From: Pseudomonadota bacterium
GTDB taxonomy: Bacteria; Pseudomonadota; Gammaproteobacteria; Steroidobacterales; Steroidobacteraceae
DNA length: 39,108 nt
Direction: 5' to 3'
Assembly (NCBI GenBank): GCA_021779535.1
Contig: JAJYAM010000006.1
Span: 30,543-69,650 of the forward strand
Shown: piece after piece, positions 32,468 through 39,108 of the stretch
How positions within the stretch are numbered: position 1 is the first letter of the stretch
How the letters are laid out: every line of letters begins with the position of its first letter
Program-made: the position numbers and the translations under genes
Notes under the pieces: generated by a model
What the model saw: only the letters and a program-made list of their open reading frames with translations
What the model was told of the DNA's origin: nothing
The model's database searches: none

Positions 32468-35400
32468 TCGCCGCGGTGATCCGCTGGTCGATCGCGCACC
32501 GCGCGCTGGTGCTGCTCGGCGCGTTGGTGCTCGCGCTCGCGGGCGTCTACGCGGTGTCCCGGACGCCGCTCGATGCGCTGCCCGACCTGTCCGACACCGA
32601 GGTCATCCTGCGCACGAGCTGGCCCGGCCAGCCGCCGCAGATCGTCGAGGACCAGGTCACCTATCCGCTCGCGACGACGATGCTGTCGGTCCCGGGCGCG
32701 ACCGCGGTGCGAGGCTACTCCTTCTTCGGCGACTCCTATGTCTACGTGCTGTTCAACGATCGGACCAACCTCGATCGGGCGCGATCGCGGGTGCTGGAAG
32801 CCCTTGGTCAGATCCGCGGGCAGCTGCCGCCCGGGGTGGCCCCGGCGCTCGGCCCCGATGCGACCGGGCTCGGCTGGATCTATGAATACGCGCTCGTCGA
32901 TCGCACCGGCCGAACCGATCCAGGCCAGCTCCGCAGCCTCCAGGACTGGTTCTTGAAGTATCGATTGAAGACGGTCCCCAACGTCGCCGAGGTCGCCTCG
33001 ATCGGCGGCATGGTGCGGGCGTGGCAGGTGATCCCGGATCCGCGGGCGCTCGCGGCGCGCGGGATCACGGTCGCGCAGCTCATCGCGGCGATCCGTAGCG
33101 CGAACGGCGCCAGCGGCGGTTCGGTCATCGAGCAGGGCGAAGCGGAGCTGATGGTCCGCAGCGTCGGCTATCTGCGAACGGCGCAGGCGTTCGGCGCCGT
33201 ACCCGTCGCGACGGGCTCGAACGGCGTGCCGGTGCTGCTTCGCGACGTCGCCACGATCCGGCGGGGGCCGGCGCTGCGCCGCGGGATCGCGGAACTCGAC
33301 GGTCAGGGCGAGGTCGCGGGCGGCGTCGTGATCCTGCGTTCCGGCAAGAACGCGCTCGCGACGATCGAAGCGGTGAAAGCCAGGCTGCGGTCGTTGCAGC
33401 GCGACCTCCCGCCGGGCGTCGAGATCGTTCCGACCTACGACCGGTCGCAGCTGATCGAGGCCTCGATCCGCAACCTGCGGGACAAGCTGATCGAGGAGTT
33501 CGCCGTCGTCTCGCTGGTCTGCGTGCTGTTTCTTTGGCACCTGCGCTCCTCGCTCGTCGCGATCCTGATGCTGCCGCTCGGCGTGCTCGCCGCATTCATC
33601 GTGATGCGCCTGCAGGGCGTGTCGTCGAACATCATGTCGCTCAGCGGCATCGCGATCGCGATCGGCGCGATGGTCGATGCGGCGATCGTGATGATCGAGA
33701 ATGCGCACAAGCATCTCGAACAGTGGCGCGAGGGGCATGCCGGCATGGAACCCGATCCGCCCGAGCGCTGGCGGATCGTCGCGGCCGCCGCCACGGAAGT
33801 CGGCCCCGCGCTGTTCGTGAGCCTGTTGATCGTCACCCTGTCCTTCGTGCCGGTGTTCTCGTTGCAGGCGCAGGAGGGCAAGCTCTTCAAGCCGCTCGCG
33901 TTCACGAAGAGCTACGCGATGGCGGCGGCCGCCGGCCTCGCGATCACGCTGACACCGGTGTTGATGGGGTACTTCCTGCGTGGCCGGATCCCCGCGGAAC
34001 GCGCGAATCCGTTGAACCGGGCGCTGATCGCGGGATATCGGCCGGTCCTCGACGCGGTGTTGCGCCGGCCGGCCGTCACGTGGGTGCTGGCGTCGATCGT
34101 GCTCGCATCGGCACTGGTGCCCATCCGCCGGCTCGGGACGGAATTCCTGCCGGCGATGGACGAGGGAACGCTGCTGTACATGCCGACGGCGTTGCCCGGA
34201 CTGGCGGCCGGCAAGGCCGCGCAGCTCCTGCAGTTGACCGATCGGATGCTGAAGAGCGTTCCCGAAGTCGCGCACGTCTTCGGCAAGGCGGGGCACGCGG
34301 ACACCGCGACCGATCCGGCGCCTCTCGACATGTTCGAGACGACGATCACGTTCAAGCCGCGCCGCCAATGGCCGCCCGGGATGACCATGGCGAAGGTCGT
34401 GGCCAAGTTGAACGCCGCGGTCCAGGTGCCGGGGCTGACGAACCTGTTCGTACCGCCGATCCGCAATCGCATCGACATGCTCGCGACCGGGATCAAGAGC
34501 CCGATCGGGATCAAGGTGCTCGGTCCGGACCTGCCGGTGCTGCAGCGGATCGCGGCCCGGATCGAGGCGATCGCACGTACCGTCCCGGGCGTCGGATCCG
34601 CGGTCGCCGAGCGCGTCGCGAGCGGACGGTACCTCGACGTCCAGGTCCGCCCGGCCGACGCCGCGCGCTACGGACTCACCCAGCGCGACGTGCAGACGAT
34701 CATCGCGACCGCGGTCGGCGGCGAGTCGATCGGGGAGGCGATCGAGGGTCGACGGCGCTATCCGATCGTCGTCCGTTATCCGCGCGTCGACCGCGACTCG
34801 GTGCAGGCCCTGCGCAACCTGCCGATCGTCGCGCCACACGGCGCAGAGCTCACCCTGAGCCAGGTCGCCGACCTCCGGGTCGAGTCGGGACCGGCGATGA
34901 TCCGCAGCGACGATGCCGAGCCTTCGGCGTACGTCTACGTCGACAACGCCGGCCGGCCGCTGGGAGCGGTCGTCGCGGATCTGCAGCGCGCCGTCGCCGC
35001 GGTCCGGCTGCCGCCCGGCTACTCGCTCGCCTGGTCGGGGCAGTTCGAGTACCTCGAACGCGCGGCGAAGCGGCTGGAATTCGTCGTGCCGATCACGCTC
35101 GCCGTGATATTCGGACTACTCTATGCGATCTTCCGGCGCTGGGACGAAGCGCTGCTGCTGATGGCGTCGCTGCCGTTCGCGCTGACCGGCGGGATCTGGC
35201 TGATCTGGGTGCTTCATCAACAGGTGTCGGTGGCGACCGTGATCGGGTTCATCGCGCTCGCGGGGGTCGCCGCGGAATTCGGGGTCGTGATGCTGCTCTA
35301 TCTGCGACAAGCCTGGGATCGGCGACTGGCCGCGGATCCTCGCGCGGGCGACGCGGCGCTCGACGAGGCGATTCGAGAGGGCGCGGTGCAGCGGGTGCGG

Positions 35401-35628
35401 CCGAAGGCGATGACGGTCGCGGTGATCGTCGCGGGCCTCGTGCCGATCCTGGCCGGCCGCGGCGCGGGTCACGAGATCATGCAGCGGATCGCCGCGCCGA
35501 TGGTCGGCGGGATGATCACCGCGCCGATGCTGTCGATGCTGTTGATCCCCGCCGGGTTTCGGGCGGTCGTCCGGCGTCGCTTGCGCCGGCGCGAAGATCG
35601 ACGCGATGACCGCGCCGCCGCCGGCTGA
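32464..35628 (+). CDS. cusA: CusA-type Cu(I)/Ag(I) RND efflux pump
   Basis: 1054 residues, a heavy-metal RND transporter with 12 membrane helices and two large periplasmic loops. The three metal-binding methionines of E. coli CusA lie at identical positions: M573 (LLYMPT), M623 (PLDMFET) and M672 (RIDMLAT). The proton-relay residues are also present: D405 in [11 protein letters not shown]938 in VAAEFG and K981 in VRPKAMTV. This argues for copper/silver rather than zinc or cobalt. The start is GTG overlapping the cusB stop (GTGA). The last 23 bases overlap the following kinase gene. Confidence 0.95.
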   Translation: MIAAVIRWSIAHRALVLLGALVLALAGVYAVSRTPLDALPDLSDTEVILRTSWPGQPPQIVEDQVTYPLATTMLSVPGATAVRGYSFFGDSYVYVLFNDRTNLDRARSRVLEALGQIRGQLPPGVAPALGPDATGLGWIYEYALVDRTGRTDPGQLRSLQDWFLKYRLKTVPNVAEVASIGGMVRAWQVIPDPRALAARGITVAQLIAAIRSANGASGGSVIEQGEAELMVRSVGYLRTAQAFGAVPVATGSNGVPVLLRDVATIRRGPALRRGIAELDGQGEVAGGVVILRSGKNALATIEAVKARLRSLQRDLPPGVEIVPTYDRSQLIEASIRNLRDKLIEEFAVVSLVCVLFLWHLRSSLVAILMLPLGVLAAFIVMRLQGVSSNIMSLSGIAIAIGAMVDAAIVMIENAHKHLEQWREGHAGMEPDPPERWRIVAAAATEVGPALFVSLLIVTLSFVPVFSLQAQEGKLFKPLAFTKSYAMAAAAGLAITLTPVLMGYFLRGRIPAERANPLNRALIAGYRPVLDAVLRRPAVTWVLASIVLASALVPIRRLGTEFLPAMDEGTLLYMPTALPGLAAGKAAQLLQLTDRMLKSVPEVAHVFGKAGHADTATDPAPLDMFETTITFKPRRQWPPGMTMAKVVAKLNAAVQVPGLTNLFVPPIRNRIDMLATGIKSPIGIKVLGPDLPVLQRIAARIEAIARTVPGVGSAVAERVASGRYLDVQVRPADAARYGLTQRDVQTIIATAVGGESIGEAIEGRRRYPIVVRYPRVDRDSVQALRNLPIVAPHGAELTLSQVADLRVESGPAMIRSDDAEPSAYVYVDNAGRPLGAVVADLQRAVAAVRLPPGYSLAWSGQFEYLERAAKRLEFVVPITLAVIFGLLYAIFRRWDEALLLMASLPFALTGGIWLIWVLHQQVSVATVIGFIALAGVAAEFGVVMLLYLRQAWDRRLAADPRAGDAALDEAIREGAVQRVRPKAMTVAVIVAGLVPILAGRGAGHEIMQRIAAPMVGGMITAPMLSMLLIPAGFRAVVRRRLRRREDRRDDRAAAG

Positions 35629-36517
35629 CGCGCTGGTCGGCGCGGTCGAGGCCGGCGGGACGAAGTTCCGCTGTGCCCTCGTGCGCGACGCAGGCGACGT
35701 GCTCGCGGAGTGCCGAATCCCGACGACCGAACCGCAGGCAACGCTCGGTCGCGTCGTCGAATTCTTCGCCGAGGCGCAGCGGCGGTTCGGTGCGGCGCGG
35801 GCGTTCGGCATCGGCACCTTCGGGCCGGCCGACCTCGATCCGCGATCGCCAGGCTACGGACGGCTGCTGATGACTCCCAAGCCCGGCTGGGCCGGCGTGG
35901 ATGTGCGCAAGCCCCTGATCGAACGGTTCGGCCGTCCGGTCGCGCTCGACACGGACGTCAACGTCGCGGCGCTCGCCGAGGCGGAGCGTGGCGCGGGTCG
36001 CGGGTTCCGATCGCTCGCCTACGTGACGGTCGGAACCGGCATCGGCGGCGGCGTGATCTTCGACGGTCGAATGCGATACGGTGCGATGCATCCGGAGATG
36101 GGGCACATCGTGGTTCGCCGGGATCCCCGGGATCGCGATTTCACCGGCGTGTGCCCGTTCCACGGCGATTGCCTGGAAGGCCTCGCGAGCGGACCGGCGA
36201 TTCGGGCGCGTTGGGGCAGGCCGCTCGATGCACTCGACGACCACGGCGAAGCGCTCGACATCATCGGCGGCTATCTCGCGCAGCTGGTCGTGGCGCTCGC
36301 GCGGTTGACCGCATGCGAGCGCATCGTGATCGGCGGCGGCGTGATGACCGGCGGGGCGCTGCTGCCGCGCGTCCGCGCGGCGGCAAGCCGCCTCGTCAAT
36401 GGCTACTGGCCCGTCGCGCGCGGCGACGCGACCCTGATGGAATACCTCGTGCCGCCCGCACTCGGCGAGCGAAGCGGGATCACGGGTGCCGCGCTGCTGG
36501 CGCAGCGGATGCGCTAG
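35606..36517 (+). CDS. ROK-family sugar kinase, fructokinase type
   Basis: 303 residues. The N-terminal phosphate-binding loop reads [15 protein letters not shown]. Then come [15 protein letters not shown] and [15 protein letters not shown] with the catalytic-base Asp, [17 protein letters not shown] and the zinc-binding element [16 protein letters not shown]. These features match the fructokinase (ScrK/Mak-like) branch of ROK proteins, which phosphorylate free hexoses. The ATG lies 23 bases inside cusA, so it is probably co-transcribed with the copper pump, although no shared function is evident. Sugar specificity is inferred from the family. Confidence 0.86.
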   Translation: MTAPPPADALVGAVEAGGTKFRCALVRDAGDVLAECRIPTTEPQATLGRVVEFFAEAQRRFGAARAFGIGTFGPADLDPRSPGYGRLLMTPKPGWAGVDVRKPLIERFGRPVALDTDVNVAALAEAERGAGRGFRSLAYVTVGTGIGGGVIFDGRMRYGAMHPEMGHIVVRRDPRDRDFTGVCPFHGDCLEGLASGPAIRARWGRPLDALDDHGEALDIIGGYLAQLVVALARLTACERIVIGGGVMTGGALLPRVRAAASRLVNGYWPVARGDATLMEYLVPPALGERSGITGAALLAQRMR

Positions 36518-36542
36518 AACCGGTATCCGATCGCGCCGCCGC

Positions 36543-37166
36543 TCACTTCACCGTGATCCATACGATATCGATGGGTTCCTCGCCGACGTTGCCCGACTCA
36601 TGGCCTTCGGCGAGCGCAATGGGCGTCATCCAATCGACCTCTCCATCCGGGGATCGCTCCGGATAGACGTATTCCGGCTCGGAGCGGGAGCGCACGGCCC
36701 ACTGGCCACCGTGGACGTGCACGTACAGAGTCCGTTCCCCGTGCGAGTGGATCCCCTCCCAGGTTCCCGGAGGGATTCGAAATCGCTGCACGATCACGGC
36801 CTCGTTGTCGAGGAGATCCTGGCCCGGAACATTGGGATAGTCGAGCGGCGCGGGTGGCGGCCGTCCGGCGCTCGGGGCCGGGTCCAGGACGTCGACCATG
36901 ACGACATGCATCGTCTGCGCCTCGTCATTGATCCAGCGTTCGCCGGTCTGCGCGATCCTGTCCAGCCACACGACGCTGCCGTCGGGCCATTCGACCGCCC
37001 GACCGGTTGCCGCCTGTCGAACCACTCCACCTCGGACGAAGACCGCCAACGATCGCGGGGCCGGCGCCGGCGGAAAGACGCCTTGCCGAGGCCCCACCCG
37101 CCGTCGATGCACGCGAACCCAGGCGTTTTGCAGCACGGCTTCGGCAAGACCGTCATCGGCCGTCAT
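36543..37166 (-). CDS. Cupin-like hypothetical protein
   Basis: 207 residues. Two beta-rich halves resemble a bicupin, each with a tract such as WVRVHRRRVGP and VIVQRFRIPPGTWEG. The second has HSHGERTLYVHVHGGQW with closely spaced histidines suited to metal binding. No signal peptide or other domain is seen. The start overlaps the last 14 bases of the cystathionine-lyase-type gene, with GGAG upstream. I do not recognise a specific family; function is unknown. Confidence 0.62.
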   Translation of the reverse strand: MTADDGLAEAVLQNAWVRVHRRRVGPRQGVFPPAPAPRSLAVFVRGGVVRQAATGRAVEWPDGSVVWLDRIAQTGERWINDEAQTMHVVMVDVLDPAPSAGRPPPAPLDYPNVPGQDLLDNEAVIVQRFRIPPGTWEGIHSHGERTLYVHVHGGQWAVRSRSEPEYVYPERSPDGEVDWMTPIALAEGHESGNVGEEPIDIVWITVK

Positions 37167-38325
37167 CGCGGCTCCGCCCTCCGGCGAGTGCGTTCGACAG
37201 GTCCGCGATCAGGTCCCCGGGTTCTTCCAGGCCGACGTTGAGGCGGACGAGCCGTCCGGCGTAGTCACGCTGCGGCCGCCGCAGATCGGGATAGATCATC
37301 GCGAGCGAGGTCGTACCGCCCCAGCTGAAGCCCTTCTGAAAGAGCTCGAGGCGATCGACGAACGCGGCGACGGCCGTCGCCGGGAGCTGCGGACGGAATA
37401 CGAACGAGAACACGCTCGACGAGCCGGTGAAATCGCGCTTCCACAGGTCGTGCCCGGGGCACCCCGGCAGCGCCGGATGCAGCACCGCCTCGATCTCCGG
37501 CCGGCTTTCGAGCCAGCGCGCGACCGCGAGCGCGCTCGCTTCCAGGCGTTCCAGTCGAATGCCCAAGGTCTGCAGTCCGCGCAGCGCGAGGCTGGCATCG
37601 TCCGGCGAGACCGCCATCCCGAGCTGGCTCCACACCGATCCGATGCTTTCGTAGAGCCTCTCGTCCGCCACGGACACGGACCCGAGCAGCAGGTCACTGT
37701 GGCCACCCACGTACTTCGTGAGCGCCTGCACGCTCACGTCGACGCCGTGCCCGAACGCATCGAACAAGACACCCGCCGCGTAGGTGTTGTCGAGTGCCAC
37801 CGGCACGCCGCGCGCCTTCGCGGCGGCGACGATCGCGGGCACGTCCTGGACCTCCATCGTCACCGAGCCCGGGCTCTCGGTCCAGATCAGCGCGGTATCC
37901 GGCCGGATCAGGTCCGCGATGCGGGCGCCGATCGCGGGCTCGTAGGCCTCGATCTCGATGCCCAGACGCTCGAGCAGCCCGCCGGCGAATTCCCGGTTCG
38001 GCCCGTACGCGTTGCACGGTACGAGCCCGTGGCTGCCCGCCTTGCAAAATGCCAGATACACGGTTGCGATCGCGGCCTGGCCGCTGGGCACGACGAAGGT
38101 GTGGCGTGCGCCTTCGATCTCCGCGATCCGGGCGCCGAGTTCGAGCACGGTCGGGCTGCCGTACAGGCCGTAGGTGTAGCCGTGCGATGCCTGGCGCCAA
38201 TCGTCCCGGATGTCCGCGGTGCGTTCGAAAATCACGGTCGAGCCGCGGTAGACGGGAGCAGCCAGGGAGCGGAATCCATCGGGTGCCCGCCGCGGCGGAT
38301 GCAAGAGTCTCGAACGCCAGTGCAT
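37153..38325 (-). CDS. Cys/Met-metabolism PLP enzyme, cystathionine beta-lyase type
   Basis: 390 residues of the gamma-family of PLP enzymes (cystathionine beta-lyase, gamma-synthase). Visible are YTYGLYGSPTVLELGARIAE, the cofactor phosphate-binding segment VVPSGQAAIATVYLA, VALDNTYAAGVLFDAF with the ring-contact Asp, and VQALTKYVGGHSDLLLG with PLP lysine K204. The ending EEPGDLIADLSNAL is also typical. The ATG has GGGAGTTG upstream. It most resembles MetC-type lyases; whether it makes homocysteine or acts as another sulfur-amino-acid lyase is not decidable. It is divergent from the PPOX-type gene. Confidence 0.86.
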   Translation of the reverse strand: MHWRSRLLHPPRRAPDGFRSLAAPVYRGSTVIFERTADIRDDWRQASHGYTYGLYGSPTVLELGARIAEIEGARHTFVVPSGQAAIATVYLAFCKAGSHGLVPCNAYGPNREFAGGLLERLGIEIEAYEPAIGARIADLIRPDTALIWTESPGSVTMEVQDVPAIVAAAKARGVPVALDNTYAAGVLFDAFGHGVDVSVQALTKYVGGHSDLLLGSVSVADERLYESIGSVWSQLGMAVSPDDASLALRGLQTLGIRLERLEASALAVARWLESRPEIEAVLHPALPGCPGHDLWKRDFTGSSSVFSFVFRPQLPATAVAAFVDRLELFQKGFSWGGTTSLAMIYPDLRRPQRDYAGRLVRLNVGLEEPGDLIADLSNALAGGRSRDDGR

Positions 38326-38417
38326 GGGGCAACTCCCGTGGGACGAGGCTGGATGGGCGCGATGCGCCGGTGTCGGCTCGCGGGATGCGATATCCCTGCC
38401 GTGACCGCCCCCGATGG

Positions 38418-38423
38418 TACAAT
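38418..38423 (+). promoter_or_regulatory. Possible -10 element before the PPOX-type gene
   Basis: TACAAT, followed by an AT-rich TTTT, is the best -10 candidate in the 177-base divergent spacer. No good -35 is visible at 16-18 bases. A short inverted repeat (CGAAC at 38430-38434, GTTCG at 38441-38445) follows it. Confidence 0.35.
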
Positions 38424-38502
38424 TTTTCGCGAACGCGCGGGTTCGGGGCTTTTCGCGCGGTTTCGCACGAGTCGTGCACCGCGTTCCGAGGATAGGTGAT
38501 CC

Positions 38503-39087
38503 ATGACGTCGAGCGATCAGTCCCCGGTTCGCGGCCGGCTGCGGCGGGCCGACAAGGTCATGAGCGAGGCGGAAACGCATGCGTTCCTGCACGCCGCGTT
38601 TTGTGGCCGAACGGCCTCGGTCGATGCCGACGGCCATCCTTACGTGGTCCCGAACCTGTTCGTCTGGCACGACGGCGCCGTGTGGCTGCACACCGTGCGG
38701 GGTGACGGTCATTTCGCGCGCAACGTCCGGCACGACGACCGCGTGTGTTTCGAAGTGGACGAGCCTGGGGAGGTATTCCCCTACGGCGATCTCGAGTGCG
38801 ATACGTCGATCGCCTATCGGTCGGTCGTGCTCTTCGGACGCATCGCGCTCGTGCGGGACGCCGATCGGGCGTGCACGTTCTTTGCGCTGTTCATGCGCAA
38901 ATATGCGCCCGCCGATTCGTGGGGGCGTGAGCGCGGAACCTTCCCGCGAGTCGAAGCGACGAACGTCTACGCGATCAAGCCGGAATCGATGACCGGCAAG
39001 GTGGGGGTGCTGCCGGCGGTCGAGGCTCGCTGGCCGGCGGTCAACCACAGCCTTTCGCCGCAGTGGCCGAGGACTCCTCGCAAATGA
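38503..39087 (+). CDS. Pyridoxamine-phosphate-oxidase-family flavoprotein, NimA-like
   Basis: 194 residues with a split-barrel flavin-binding fold. RADKVMSEAETHAFLHAA is followed by the beta-barrel (TASVDADGHPYVVPNLFVW, then VWLHTVRGDGHFARNVRHDD) and CFEVDEPGEVFPYG. Such proteins bind FMN or haem and include 5-nitroimidazole reductases and cofactor-handling enzymes. The ATG follows GAGGATAGG. Substrate and role are unknown. The last 21 bases of the window after the stop show nothing. Confidence 0.8.
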   Translation: MTSSDQSPVRGRLRRADKVMSEAETHAFLHAAFCGRTASVDADGHPYVVPNLFVWHDGAVWLHTVRGDGHFARNVRHDDRVCFEVDEPGEVFPYGDLECDTSIAYRSVVLFGRIALVRDADRACTFFALFMRKYAPADSWGRERGTFPRVEATNVYAIKPESMTGKVGVLPAVEARWPAVNHSLSPQWPRTPRK

Positions 39088-39108
39088 TCGGCTGAACGTC
39101 GGGAGTGA

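Noticed and set aside
32413-34839. Long minus-strand frame opposite cusA
   Set aside because: The composition is low-complexity (Arg, Asp, His, Gln), as expected for an antisense shadow of a high-GC gene, and no domain is recognised.

Overview
The window is GC-rich chromosomal DNA, about two-thirds G+C by eye, densely packed with short spacers and many 1-4 base start/stop overlaps. The gene set is a respiratory nitrate reductase operon with a NarX/NarL pair, a Crp/Fnr regulator, NnrS-like membrane proteins, a benzoate-CoA-ligase-type enzyme and a CusCBA-type copper exporter. This fits a facultatively anaerobic, nitrate-respiring gamma- or betaproteobacterium. The genus cannot be fixed from the window. 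I see no rRNA, tRNA, CRISPR array, transposase, phage gene or recent island. No gene-free stretch exceeds 300 bases; the longest is 1646-1884 (239 bases).

Layout. (1) 116-1645, minus strand: a tight three-gene operon encoding a short NnrS/CcoN-like membrane protein, a stand-alone GcvH-like lipoyl carrier, and a thioredoxin domain fused to a second membrane module of the same type. (2) 1885-2124, plus: a DUF2249 protein behind a palindromic FNR/DNR box. (3) 2262-15370, plus: narX, narL, then narK-narG-narH-narJ-narI, continuing by overlap or 1-base spacing into an outer-membrane porin and a TDT-family anion exporter. (4) 15430-17677: a ferritin-like protein divergent from a benzoate-CoA-ligase-family enzyme. 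(5) 17705-20972, minus: a DUF6494 protein, a MIP18-family protein, a tandem DUF2249 protein, a large NnrS-like membrane protein and a Crp/Fnr regulator, with a second FNR/DNR box between the last two. (6) 21075-24140: a TetR regulator divergent from an M20-type carbamoylase/amidohydrolase and a DDAH-like enzyme. (7) 24206-27813: a SIMPL-domain periplasmic protein divergent from an atypical NRAMP transporter, a 58-residue membrane microprotein and a soluble MgtE-N/CBS protein, with a palindrome placed between promoter -35 and -10 boxes. (8) 27880-29442: a DUF202 membrane protein and a methionine-type aminotransferase. (9) 29489-36517: a small secreted protein, CusC-, CusB- and CusA-like efflux genes and an overlapping ROK sugar kinase. 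(10) 36543-39087: a cupin-like protein and a cystathionine lyase-type enzyme, divergent from a PPOX-family flavoprotein.

How it fits together. NarXL probably senses nitrate/nitrite. NarK imports nitrate, NarGHI reduces it, and the porin and TDT carrier may help anions cross the envelope. The two matching TTGAC-N4-GTCAA boxes, and the ExxSR recognition helix of the encoded Crp/Fnr protein, suggest that segments 1, 2 and 5 form one regulon responding to low oxygen or nitric oxide. The least described part is the lipoyl carrier / thioredoxin / His-rich membrane helix operon in segment 1, which looks like a thiol redox relay to a possibly haem-binding membrane module.
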